This document shows positions 7,352 to 15,772 of a DNA stretch of 21,029 nt, in pieces; the first letter of the stretch is position 1; every line of letters starts with the position of its first letter. The stretch is from an uncultured Methanobrevibacter sp. (GTDB lineage: Archaea > Methanobacteriota > Methanobacteria > Methanobacteriales > Methanobacteriaceae). The translations under genes and the position numbers were made by a program. Location of the stretch: assembly GCA_905235495.1 (NCBI GenBank), contig CAJOMK010000008.1, positions 1 to 21,029 of the forward strand, given 5' to 3'. The notes below the pieces were generated by a model that saw only the letters and a program-made list of their open reading frames with translations, searched no databases and was not told the DNA's origin.

Positions 7352-8842
7352 TTACAAAAATCTTTTTGCAGACTCTTCCCATTCTGGATTTTTTGCAGGA
7401 AGGCGAGTAAATACTATTGTTGCTATTACCAGAACTGCCATTGTGACAACCATTGAGATGAATGATGCTGTAGTTTCACCATAATAGAGATCCACTAAAC
7501 CGCCTAACCAAACAATTGATAAAATTATTGGCAAGAAGTATTTAACGATAAACAACCATTTATGGTCTATCTTAATTGTTTTACTATTTTTATTAAGGAT
7601 ATCAATAATATTTTCAGCTTTAAATATCCAAGCAAAAACGATACACTCAACGATTACACCGAAAACTATTGATCCTTGATTGATTATTGTATCTACAGAA
7701 TCCAAGAGGAATTCTCCATATGCAGTTGCAAAAAGCATTGAAACTATTGCTCCTACGATGCATAAAATGGTCATGGTCCTTTTACGTGTCAATCCGAACT
7801 TATCCTGTATTGAATATGATAAAGGTTCAATAGTGGATAAAATGCTTGTAATTCCAGCAATGTAAACTGCTATGAAGAACATCGGACCTAAGATGCTTGC
7901 CCAAGTTCCCAATGCATTGAATGCTGTTGGATAAACAATAAATATCAATCCCGCACCTTGAGTTACCAATTGCTCTACTGCTGTACCTGTTTGAAGTGAC
8001 ATGTATCCAAGGATTGAAAATACACCTAAAGCAGCAAAATTCTCAAAGAGAACATTTGCAAAGGCAACAGTAAATGTGTTGGTGATTAAATCAGTATTGT
8101 TCTGTGTATAACTGGCATAGGTAAAGGCAATTGACATACCTAAACTCAATGAAAATACGATTTGGCCGAAGGCACCTAGCCAGATTCCAAAATCAAATAG
8201 GGAAGCCCAATCCGGTTTGTATAATTCACTTAATCCAATGCTTGCTCCAGGGAGCATAAGAGAACTTACAACAATAAAAATCATAATGATAAAGAGCAGT
8301 GGTACTAAAATCTTGGAAACCTTACCTAAACCTGCTTCAAGGTCACGATGGGAAATGGACCAGACCAATCCCCAACCGATAAGCATTGTAATTCCAATTA
8401 CGGGGATAAATGTGAGGAGTCCATTTGCAGAACTTGAAACCTGTAGAAGAGAAGTGTTGAAGAATGCATTAGGGTCAGTTCCCCAACCTTTAAAAAAGCT
8501 TAATATGACATAGATTCCATCCCAACCGAGAATGGCAGAGTAATATGTCATGATTATGAAAACCGCTACAGGCAAGAACCATCCCAGGTATTCGCATTTT
8601 GCATTGATTGATTTGATTGCTTTTGCAAAAGAAGAACTGAAGTGATATCCTACACCATATTCCAAGATTAAAAATGGAAGACCTAATACTAAAATAGTAA
8701 ATATGTAAGGGATGTAGAATGCTCCTCCACCGTTATAGTACAGTACATATGGATATCTCCAAATGTTTCCAAGACCAACTGCAGAACCGATCATTGCCAA
8801 GACAAATGATAAGTTGCTACCCCACTTATTATTGTTAGACAT
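7352..8842 (-). CDS. NSS-family Na+-dependent amino-acid symporter
   Basis: A polytopic LeuT-fold membrane protein that imports an amino acid or amine with Na+. From the chosen start it has 496 residues. TM1 carries GSAVGLGNIWRYPY (19-32) and NGGGAF (37-42), the hallmark substrate and Na+ site. TM6 is SLSLGMSIAFTYASY (231-245), TM7 has Asn263 and Glu267 matching LeuT Asn286 and Glu290 (chloride-independent type), and TM8 is AGITSILSTIEP (329-340). I chose the second of two adjacent ATGs because GGGGT lies five bases before it; an ATG at 8902 would add 20 residues with no binding site. Its place against the trp operon suggests tryptophan uptake, as in the family member TnaT; this is inference. 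Confidence 0.92.
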   Translation of the reverse strand: MSNNNKWGSNLSFVLAMIGSAVGLGNIWRYPYVLYYNGGGAFYIPYIFTILVLGLPFLILEYGVGYHFSSSFAKAIKSINAKCEYLGWFLPVAVFIIMTYYSAILGWDGIYVILSFFKGWGTDPNAFFNTSLLQVSSSANGLLTFIPVIGITMLIGWGLVWSISHRDLEAGLGKVSKILVPLLFIIMIFIVVSSLMLPGASIGLSELYKPDWASLFDFGIWLGAFGQIVFSLSLGMSIAFTYASYTQNNTDLITNTFTVAFANVLFENFAALGVFSILGYMSLQTGTAVEQLVTQGAGLIFIVYPTAFNALGTWASILGPMFFIAVYIAGITSILSTIEPLSYSIQDKFGLTRKRTMTILCIVGAIVSMLFATAYGEFLLDSVDTIINQGSIVFGVIVECIVFAWIFKAENIIDILNKNSKTIKIDHKWLFIVKYFLPIILSIVWLGGLVDLYYGETTASFISMVVTMAVLVIATIVFTRLPAKNPEWEESAKRFL

Positions 8843-8896
8843 CATTACCCCGAAATATAATTTTTTTACATTAAAGATTTTATTAAACTTAACTAG

Positions 8897-8914
8897 ATAC
8901 ATATGTATACATAT
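8897..8914 (-). promoter_or_regulatory. Palindromic TATACATA promoter/operator of the symporter gene
   Basis: ATATGTATACATAT at 8901-8914 is a perfect 14-bp palindrome, interleaved with a second perfect palindrome ATACATATGTAT at 8897-8908. On the minus strand it contains TATACATA, a usable TATA box whose start site would fall near 8880, about 38 bases ahead of the ATG at 8842. A repressor bound here would block TBP. TATACATA also occurs in the trp promoter at 269-276, and TGTATACA resembles a spaced TRP box. Confidence 0.45.
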
Positions 8915-8947
8915 CTTCTGGCATAAATAATTATGTATTTTTTTTGA

Positions 8948-10309
8948 TTATGTGCCGAATTTCTCTCTCACTTTCTTGATTGTATATCTTGCAAATGCGA
9001 AGTTTAAGATACTTGCAAGGATTCTTCCTGTTGCAAGACCGGTCCAAATACCGACAAGTCCCCATCCTAATACTATTCCAAAAGTGTATGTTGCGGTAAC
9101 TGTAAAGATTACCTCTCTGATGATGGTCCACATCAAGCTCATGGTTCCTCTACCAATTCCCTGATACATGAAACTGGAGGTCATTCCCGCACCTGTGAGT
9201 GGAAGGCAAAGGCTGGCAATTCTTAGGAATCTTGTGATTTCAGGAACTAAAGCAGTTGTTTCTTCAATGTATGCAAACAATGTTGCAAGCTGTGGTGCAA
9301 ATGCCACTAATATTATTGTCACAACTGTTCCAAATGCTACACCAAATTTAACCCCATATAAATGGGCTCTTGATAGGTAATCTCCATTTTTAGCACCGTA
9401 AGCACTTCCTGAAACTGCAGCTACAGCACTACCGATAGCGGTAAGAGGCATTATTGCAAATAGGTATAATCTTTGACCTGATGTAAATGCTGCAATACCA
9501 TATTCTCCTCCAATTGTTGAGATGAATATTAAATAAAGACTTACTGCAAAGGACATCATGAACATATCCATAGATGCTGGAATACCTACCTTTAAGATGT
9601 CTTTAGCTATTTTTGAATCGAACTTAAACTCTTTTAGGTTAACATTCACATATGTGTCCTTTTTGATGAGTATCCAGTATATGATTACTGATGCGGATCC
9701 AAGAGCACTGACAATTGTTGCAAGGGATGCTCCTGCAGAACCTAATCCCATCACATAAATGAAAATAGGGTCTAGAATCGCATTGAGGGTTACAGAGATA
9801 ATCATTGCATACATTGCTCTTTTCATATCTCCTTCACCACGAAGGATACCGCTTCCTCCGTTACCGAACATAAATGCAATGAGACCTAAGAATAAAGGGG
9901 TTCCATATTTAATACCTTCCGCAAGGTTTTGTCCACTTGCCCCATAAGTTCTAAGCAAAGGTTCCTGAATGGATATGAGGATTACTGTAAGAAGAATTGA
10001 AGCCACTAAAAATATTAAAAGAGCATGTGCTGCAGATTTGTTGGCGTCTTCATGGTTTTTAGCACCTACAAAACGACTTATGCTACTTGTAGCACCGCTT
10101 CCAAGACCTACGCTCACACCATTCAATATCATGAAAATAGGTGTTACAAAACCGATTCCAGCTATTGCAGCCTGTCCAAGTCCTGCTACCCAAATACCAT
10201 CTATGATATTGTATGATGCTGTAAGTAGCATGGATATCATAATTGGGATAGCAAGTTTTTTAACTGCTGTTTCTGGATTTCCTCTCATTAATTCTACATT
10301 ATTTGCCAT
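8948..10309 (-). CDS. MATE-family efflux transporter
   Basis: A 453-residue polytopic membrane protein of the MATE (multi-antimicrobial extrusion) family, which exports organic cations or other small molecules using a Na+ or H+ gradient. About twelve hydrophobic segments form two similar halves. The N-terminal half shows the family pattern LAIPIMISMLLTASYNIIDGIWV (residues about 19-41), AGIGFVTP (50-57) and the loop GSGATSSISRFVGAKNHEDA (70-89). The ATG at 10309 follows a weak GGAAT; a later Met8 has no better site. It ends 105 bp before the symporter start and could share a transcript with it, although a strong promoter-like palindrome lies between. The substrate is unknown. Confidence 0.93.
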   Translation of the reverse strand: MANNVELMRGNPETAVKKLAIPIMISMLLTASYNIIDGIWVAGLGQAAIAGIGFVTPIFMILNGVSVGLGSGATSSISRFVGAKNHEDANKSAAHALLIFLVASILLTVILISIQEPLLRTYGASGQNLAEGIKYGTPLFLGLIAFMFGNGGSGILRGEGDMKRAMYAMIISVTLNAILDPIFIYVMGLGSAGASLATIVSALGSASVIIYWILIKKDTYVNVNLKEFKFDSKIAKDILKVGIPASMDMFMMSFAVSLYLIFISTIGGEYGIAAFTSGQRLYLFAIMPLTAIGSAVAAVSGSAYGAKNGDYLSRAHLYGVKFGVAFGTVVTIILVAFAPQLATLFAYIEETTALVPEITRFLRIASLCLPLTGAGMTSSFMYQGIGRGTMSLMWTIIREVIFTVTATYTFGIVLGWGLVGIWTGLATGRILASILNFAFARYTIKKVREKFGT

Positions 10310-10361
10310 TTTTATTCCAATCCAAAATAATATTAATATTTTATTATTTATTTTTAATTAT

Positions 10362-11045
10362 TTAAATGATTTTTTGTTGCTTTGGCTTAATTTGCCAGTT
10401 AATCTCTTCTAAATTGTTTTCCTTGAGGAATTCATTAGCCAATTTGAAATGATTGCATCCAAAGAACCCTCTTCTTGCAGAGAATGGGCTTGGATGAGAG
10501 GATATAAGCACTAAATGATTAGGATTTGTTAGCAGTTTCTTTTTGAGTTCTGCCTGTTTTCCCCATAACATGAAAACAATAGGATGATTTTGTTGATTTA
10601 AGATGCTTATTACATTAATCTGTAAATGTCTGCCATCCGCATTTGCTGTGTGAGTTTGCATTTCCTTCTTCAACGGTGAGTACAGTATTGAGTAGAAAAA
10701 CTCCTTGTTTTGCCCAGGATTCAAGACAACCTGATTCTGGAATTGGATAACCGTATTCTGATTCTATTTCCTTAAAGATGTTTTTTAGAGATCTTGGGAT
10801 TGGATGACCTTCAGGTGTTGAGAATGCAAGACCATGTGCCTGTCCCTTTTCATGGTATGGGTCTTGGCCTAAAATGATAACTTTACATTGTCTATTGGAC
10901 ATAACTTGAAGGCATTGAATATTTCTTCCTTTGGAGGATAAATTGTTTTTGTTTTATATTCTTCATCTATAAATTCCTTTATTTTTATGAAGTAATCTTT
11001 ATTGAATTCTTCCTCTAAAACATTGTCCCATTCATTTCCAATCAT
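10362..11045 (-). pseudogene. ung: Uracil-DNA glycosylase, family 1, with two frameshifts
   Basis: UNG removes uracil from DNA to start base-excision repair. Three overlapping frames together give a whole protein of about 227 residues. The N-terminus MIGNEWDNVL starts at 11045 after AAGTGA. The middle has the catalytic GQDPYH, then GQAHGLAFS, WAKQGVFLLNT and GWQTFTD. The end has VFMLWG, HPSPFSARRGFFGC and a terminal INW motif. The first shift lies near 10878-10884, where GTAAAGTTATC appears to lack a G. The second is near 10614-10620, where GATTAATG has an extra T. The two cancel, so the gene ends keep the same frame. Either this is recent decay or two consensus errors. Confidence 0.85.
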
Positions 11046-11108
11046 AAAATCACTTAAATCTTTATTTAAATTATTTTTTTAATCTTCAATTTTTTATTAA
11101 TTCTTTAA

Positions 11109-12212
11109 TTATTTCTTTCCAGTTACTTTATCCAAATATGGAATCTTATCGGATATTGCTAAAATAATCAAGCTGATTGCTGTTGTAAGGAATATCAAAA
11201 CAGGTATCCAAATCAGTGGGTGTCCATTTGAAAAGTTAATCACTTTAATCAAGTTCATTTTCAAATCATACAAAACTAAATAATGTACAAGGTAAATTCC
11301 ATAACTATAATTGCTTATTGTTGTAAATGCTTTTCCTAAAGCCTTATTTTCCATATCCTCAAAATGTTTGGTCTTAGAGAGATATTTGAATAGTAAAAAT
11401 GCATTTGCAGACATGAATAATATCTTTAGATTGAAATAGCTCAATGCTACGAACTTATGCGCCAAATGAGACCTTGGTACAACGAAACTGAATATGTACC
11501 AAAGATATATGCCAACAAAGAGCAAAGCTGTAATGATTATAAGGTATTTTCTATTGATTCTTTTTTCTAAAAAGTCAGATGTTGCCAAAAAGTATCCAAT
11601 CACTATATAAGTTAAGAATGAAAGGTAATAGATCAATTTAGAGTTATATGGATTGAATGAAGTGAAATGGCATATTCCGATATAGATTACAGAGATTACT
11701 GCAAGTCCTGCAATGAACTTTTTAGAGAAATCCTTGATTCTACATTCTCCCATTTGAATGATTTTATTTATGATGAATATTCCAACATAAGCGATTATGA
11801 TCATCCAAACGAACCATAAATGCACTCCAACAGTTCCGGATTTTCCAAAAAAGATATCTATTGCATTACTTAAGTTGAATCCATGGTATATGTGAATGCT
11901 TGTATAGATTATATAAATCAATACCCAAAACAGGAAAGGAATGAACAATCTTGATAATCTCTTTTTAAAGAATTTTGTCAAGGTATCCTTTTTTCCAATA
12001 AGAAGTGCTCCACTAAGCATTACAAAGATAGGTATTGAAAACTCTCTAAAACAGTCAAAGAATGCTGAAATGTAAAGGTTTGGGCTATTGATGTCTCTTG
12101 TAACAAAGAATACGGAGACATGACAGAATACGATTCCGAGGATAGCTATTGCTCTTAAAACATCATAATAAAATATTCTTTTGGATTTTCCTAGATTTTC
12201 AGCATTGTTCAT
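11109..12212 (-). CDS. Acyltransferase 3 family integral membrane protein
   Basis: A 367-residue protein with about ten hydrophobic segments, the layout of the Acyltransferase-3 family (OafA/WecH type), which transfers acetyl or similar groups to surface sugars or other envelope substrates from the cytoplasmic side. The N-terminus SKRIFYYDVLRAIAILGIVFCHV (residues 10-32) holds the conserved Arg20 and His31, the presumed active site. Further conserved stretches are FSIPIFVMLSGALL (about 54-67) and SYGIYLVH near the end. There is no periplasmic SGNH domain, unlike longer OafA forms. A weak GGT precedes the ATG. It is intact although both neighbours are broken. The substrate cannot be told; a pseudomurein or surface glycan is a guess. 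Confidence 0.88.
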   Translation of the reverse strand: MNNAENLGKSKRIFYYDVLRAIAILGIVFCHVSVFFVTRDINSPNLYISAFFDCFREFSIPIFVMLSGALLIGKKDTLTKFFKKRLSRLFIPFLFWVLIYIIYTSIHIYHGFNLSNAIDIFFGKSGTVGVHLWFVWMIIIAYVGIFIINKIIQMGECRIKDFSKKFIAGLAVISVIYIGICHFTSFNPYNSKLIYYLSFLTYIVIGYFLATSDFLEKRINRKYLIIITALLFVGIYLWYIFSFVVPRSHLAHKFVALSYFNLKILFMSANAFLLFKYLSKTKHFEDMENKALGKAFTTISNYSYGIYLVHYLVLYDLKMNLIKVINFSNGHPLIWIPVLIFLTTAISLIILAISDKIPYLDKVTGKK

Positions 12213-12337
12213 AAGATTACCAATTTTGTTTTTTTTTAAATCAATTTTATATTAATTTCTTTATTTTCAAAGCCTTTAATAGTTTTCCAGATTTATGGTT
12301 CATTTTTTTTCATTGTTATGGAATTGTTTAGTGTCCT

Positions 12338-13070
12338 TTATTTCATCACTCTCTTTAGAATAAAATACATTATTTTTCCGAAAAGCTTTTTTAAAATTCC
12401 TAAATTCACATTTGGAGCAAATTCGTAGTTTACCATTCCTGTGCTTTCCCAGTATTCCTTATCCTTTTTCATGGCATCGCTTTTCGGTGCCATAGCTCTC
12501 CAAACATTGTAGAATATGATGTCTCCAACTTTGGGGGATGGAGCTTTTTGCTCATAACATCCTTATGGAACTTTTGAGAGATTTTATTGATTTCTTCAGT
12601 GTTGATTTCCTCTTTTCCACCAAATGCGTAAGTTATTTTGTATATTTTATTGAATCCCCAGTGTCTTAAAGTTTCATCAATGTAGTTTGCCACCTTTTTC
12701 TGTCCAGCCTCTGCTGTGGAAACGATAACCAATGCCTTTTTATCAAAGAATTCAGGTCTGTGATATAGGCAGTATGGTCAAAGAAGTTCTTAAGGAGTGC
12801 AGTAATATTCATTGCATAAACTGGGCATGCTATTATGATTCCATCTGCCCATCTGATTTTTTTCTATGATTGGATTCACTGATTCGTGGTGGGGACAGTT
12901 TTCCTCTCCTCCATAATGTATTTAAAGCAGCCATTGCACATAGGGATTTTTTCCTTAATCAATTGCACTTCTTCAAACTCTGCATCTTCTCCTAAATTTG
13001 TTTTTGCCTGCTTTACCATGCTTCATGTATTTTTCTTTCTTGGAGACCCATTGATTATTAGATATTTCAT
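12338..13070 (-). pseudogene. Flavodoxin-fold NAD(P)H-dependent reductase, broken in five places
   Basis: The start is an ATG at 13070 with AGGTG at 13080-13076, and the N-terminus MKYLIINGSPRKKNT is the FMN-phosphate loop of NADPH-dependent FMN reductase or iron-sulfur flavoproteins. Lesions follow. An in-frame TGA is at 13025-13023, where the family usually has Trp. Frameshifts lie near 12903-12912, in a run of seven T at 12857-12863, at 12762-12768, and in a run of five G at 12533-12537. Spliced together, the frames give CNGC, CPHH, ADGIIIACPVYAMNITALLKNFFDH, VIVSTAEAG and a C-terminus ending FILKRVMK, a coherent protein of about 240 residues. The usual third Cys of the cluster motif is Tyr (CNGCFKYI). 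These lesions suggest true decay. Confidence 0.78.
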
Positions 13071-13216
13071 TTTAACACCTTAAGAAAATTTTTATTTTTT
13101 TTAGTAAAGTACTCTCAGGATTATTTTTAATTTTTCATAGTAAATAATTTTTGATAGTTTTCAACTGAGAGGATTTCATAAAATAAGTTTGCATTTGATT
13201 TTTAAATGACTAGGTA

Positions 13217-13248
13217 TTTATATTAAAAAGTCAAATATATCATATGCT
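13217..13248 (+). promoter_or_regulatory. tRNA promoter: TATA box plus ATGC initiator
   Basis: TTTATATT at 13217-13224 is a canonical box A. ATGC at 13244-13247 is the box B initiator seen at methanogen stable-RNA genes. The spacing of about 26 bp places the start near 13246, fifteen bases before the mature tRNA. Confidence 0.7.
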
Positions 13249-13260
13249 AATTAATTTTTT

Positions 13261-13333
<73 letters not shown>

Positions 13334-13626
13334 TTTTATTTTTAATTTAAAACTATCTTTATCTATTCATAATGAAAAATGATTAATTTTAAAAAAGAAA
13401 TTAATATGATTTAATTCGCTCTATTACGAATAAAAATAAATTTTAAAAAATATAATTTTAGGACAGTCCCAAAAATAAAAAATGCTTTTTAAAAAATATT
13501 AACTATTAAAAAAGTATAAAATTTTTCAGTTTTTAATTTTTGTGAAAATAATAAATTAAAAAAATAATTGAAAAAATCTAAAAAATTAATCTAAAAAAAT
13601 AACTCAATTTTTTTTTTAATTTTTCA
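13334..13626. other. Gene-free A+T-rich interval between tRNA-Ala and tatD
   Basis: I see no convincing coding frame here. The T-rich run right after the tRNA (13334-13349) probably terminates it. The A-runs from about 13555 to 13605 and the T/A stretch at 13606-13622 lie downstream of the leftward tatD and would terminate that gene. No repeats or RNA-like structures stand out in the middle. Confidence 0.5.
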
Positions 13627-14376
13627 TCATATTTTAAATAGCCTTCTGGTATTTTCTGCAGTTGTTTTTAGGACTTCTTCTTCACTCATATTCAATTCTT
13701 CAGCTATTTTTCCTACAATATATTTTAAGTTCATTGGGCTGTTTTCTTCTCCTATTTTTTCTTCTGGAGGCAAATATGGTGAATCTGTTTCCACTACAAC
13801 CTGGTTAATGCCTAAATTATTCAACATTTTTATTGTTTTCTTGTTGTTTTTGTGAGTGATTGTTCCACCTACGCCTATATAGAAACCTAATTTGATGAAT
13901 TGCTCTGCCATTTCCGCCGAGCCTTGATATGAATGTAAAGTTCCTACTACATTGTGTTTTTTCAATACATCAAATGTGTCTTGCATTGCCTTTCTGGAAT
14001 GGACTATTACAGGCAGGTCATGTTTCTCTGCTAAATTCAACATTTTTTCAAACAATTCTATTTGACTATCCTTATTTTCCTTTCCTTTGTAATAGTCAAG
14101 CCCTATTTCTCCTACAGCTATTACATTGTCATTATTTAGCTGATTGTCTAATAAGGAAATGTCTTCATCACTTATTTCATCTGCAAAGGTGTAAAAATAT
14201 CCTAATGCAGCATAGGCATTTTCATATTTCTTAGCCAACTCCAATACTTCCGCATTGCTTTTAGGATCTGTTCCATTCAATATTAGAATAATGTCGTTAT
14301 TTGCAGCTTCTCTTATTATTTCCTCTGCATTTTCCATTTCACTCTTGTAGATGTGACAATGTGTGTCTATAATCAT
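13627..14376 (-). CDS. tatD: TatD-family metal-dependent hydrolase (DNase)
   Basis: A 249-residue cytosolic TIM-barrel hydrolase of the TatD family, whose characterised members are metal-dependent 3'-5' nucleases. Metal ligands are in place: His6 and His8 in IDTHCH, Glu90 in GEIGLDYY, His126 in PVIVHSR, His148 in LHSYQGS and Asp198 in ETDSPYL. The common Gly-x-His-Pro motif after the second strand is replaced by GYFYTFAD (59-66); it is not a metal site, so activity need not be lost. GTGATGG precedes the ATG. It is divergent from the ThiF-type gene with 104 bp between them. The exact substrate is not predictable from sequence. Confidence 0.92.
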   Translation of the reverse strand: MIIDTHCHIYKSEMENAEEIIREAANNDIILILNGTDPKSNAEVLELAKKYENAYAALGYFYTFADEISDEDISLLDNQLNNDNVIAVGEIGLDYYKGKENKDSQIELFEKMLNLAEKHDLPVIVHSRKAMQDTFDVLKKHNVVGTLHSYQGSAEMAEQFIKLGFYIGVGGTITHKNNKKTIKMLNNLGINQVVVETDSPYLPPEEKIGEENSPMNLKYIVGKIAEELNMSEEEVLKTTAENTRRLFKI

Positions 14377-14437
14377 AAGCCATCACGAATTAGATAATTG
14401 TTTTAACATTAAGTTTTTATTGTCTTAACCTCAATTA

Positions 14438-14474
14438 TTATATAATCAATTAAATTAAATTAAATTTTTGGTGA
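14438..14474 (+). promoter_or_regulatory. TATA box and ribosome binding site for the ThiF-type gene
   Basis: TTATATAA at 14438-14445 predicts a start near 14466-14470. GGTGA at 14470-14474, six bases before the ATG at 14481, is the ribosome binding site, so the leader is very short. Confidence 0.5.
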
Positions 14475-14480
14475 GCCCAG

Positions 14481-15206
14481 ATGGATAAGAAGTTTTTAAG
14501 AACAGAAATGTTAATTGGAAAGGAAGGAATGGAAAAACTAAAGAATGCTAAGGTAGCTGTTTTTGGCCTTGGTGGAGTAGGATCCTTCGTTTGCGAAGGG
14601 CTTGCAAGAAGTGGAATAGGAAATTTTGTTCTAGTGGATTTCGATAAAGTTGATGAATCCAATATCAACAGGCAGATAATCGCCACAACAAAAACTATCG
14701 GCAGAAACAAGGTTGATGTTATGAAAGAGAGAATCTTGGATATTAATCCTGATGCTAATGTTGAAATTCATAATGAATTCTATCTGGCTGATTCAACATC
14801 AGACATCATTACAGAGGACTTGTCATATGTCGTTGACTGTGTGGATACCCTTATGACTAAGATTGCAATCATATGCAAATCCAAGGAAATCGATGTTCCA
14901 GTCATGTCCTGTATGGGAACTGGAAACAAATTGGATCCTACAAAGTTCGAAATAGATGATATTTATAATACCTCCTATTGTCCACTTGCCAGAATAATGA
15001 AAAAAGATTTAAAAAAGAGAAATATAAAAAAGTTAAAGGTCTTGTATTCAAAGGAACATCCTATAAACACAAATGATTGTGAAATAAACCAGAATGATAG
15101 CAAATATAAAGTAAAGGGCAGTGTTTCCTTCATGCCTCCTGTTGCAGGATTGATGATTGCAGGTGAGGTAATAAAGGATATTGCTATTAAAAATAGAAAA
15201 AGATAG
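14481..15206 (+). CDS. ThiF/HesA family E1-like enzyme, probably TcdA-type tRNA t6A dehydratase
   Basis: A 241-residue E1-like adenylating enzyme. The nucleotide-binding GLGGVGS is at 29-35, the acidic LVDFDKVDESNINRQ at 51-65 contains the conserved Asp and Arg-Gln, and VVDCVDTLMTK at 117-127 follows. The C-terminal half, GTGNKLDPTKFEIDDI (146-161) and PLARIMKKDLKKR (168-180) then GSVSFMPPVAGLMIAGEV (213-230), matches the TcdA (CsdL) subfamily, which cyclises t6A at position 37 of tRNAs, better than ThiF or MoeB. The two zinc-binding Cys-x-x-Cys pairs of MoeB/ThiF are absent. Start chosen from GGTGA. It is a single gene, divergent from tatD. The TcdA role is by family resemblance only. Confidence 0.85.
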   Translation: MDKKFLRTEMLIGKEGMEKLKNAKVAVFGLGGVGSFVCEGLARSGIGNFVLVDFDKVDESNINRQIIATTKTIGRNKVDVMKERILDINPDANVEIHNEFYLADSTSDIITEDLSYVVDCVDTLMTKIAIICKSKEIDVPVMSCMGTGNKLDPTKFEIDDIYNTSYCPLARIMKKDLKKRNIKKLKVLYSKEHPINTNDCEINQNDSKYKVKGSVSFMPPVAGLMIAGEVIKDIAIKNRKR

Positions 15207-15264
15207 GTTTTTTCAAAAAATTAATTGCATTTAGAGCTATTTTTCTTAAAAAAGGATGTTAAAA

Positions 15265-15734
15265 CTATTTTTCTTCTACTATCTTGCCGCTCATATGTTC
15301 TATTCTTATCTCATACAGTTCTGTAACATCCAAAAGCCTATCTATTCTGATTTTGTTTCATCTTCACTTGGGAAGAACTTGTTTCCTAAATGAGTCAATT
15401 TTTCTATTTTTAATTCCTTATCCTGGATTGTTTTCATTCTTCCAAAGACAATCACGCTTTTGAATGTGTACCACCAAGTGTCTGACTTTACTCCCTTGTC
15501 GATTACACAATATGAAACCTTATAGTGCTTTTCTATTGCATCCCTTTTATGACTTTCCTTAATGGTTCCGTGGAAGTATATCTTTCCATCCACATAAACA
15601 TGACTTAAAGGCACTGCATAAGGATAATCATCATCACCTAAAACAGCCAATACGCCACGAGGTTCATTGATTAGAATATCTATGCACTCTTCTTCACTTA
15701 ATGCTTGTTTCTTTCTTCTCATTTCTCTAAACAT
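15265..15734 (-). pseudogene. NimA-like FMN-binding (pyridoxamine-phosphate-oxidase fold) protein with one frameshift
   Basis: The first 130 residues, starting MFREMRRKKQALSEEECIDIL, are a split-barrel flavin-binding protein of the Pyridox_ox_2/NimA kind, with GVLAVLGDDDYPYAVPLSHVYVDGKIYFHG and DTWWYTFKSVIVFGRM. Members reduce or bind small molecules with FMN; the substrate here is unknown. The frame stops at a TAG (15344-15342) just after PSEDETKSE. Adding one A to the AA there restores about 26 more residues, IDRLLDVTELYEIRIEHMSG and so on, ending at a TAG at 15267-15265, a normal family C-terminus. The truncated 130-residue form might still fold. It lies 38 bp downstream of the broken phosphodiesterase gene, same strand. 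Confidence 0.75.
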
Positions 15735-15772
15735 ATTTAATAGTTTAGATTTGCTGATAAAAATAGTTTTAT

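Noticed and set aside
9969..10412. A 147-codon rightward frame antisense to the MATE gene start
   Set aside because: It is low-complexity and hydrophobic, mirrors the MATE coding strand, and has no ribosome binding site or recognisable domain.
13023..13025. In-frame TGA in the flavodoxin-like gene as selenocysteine recoding
   Set aside because: The position is usually Trp, no SECIS-like structure is apparent, and the same gene has several other lesions.
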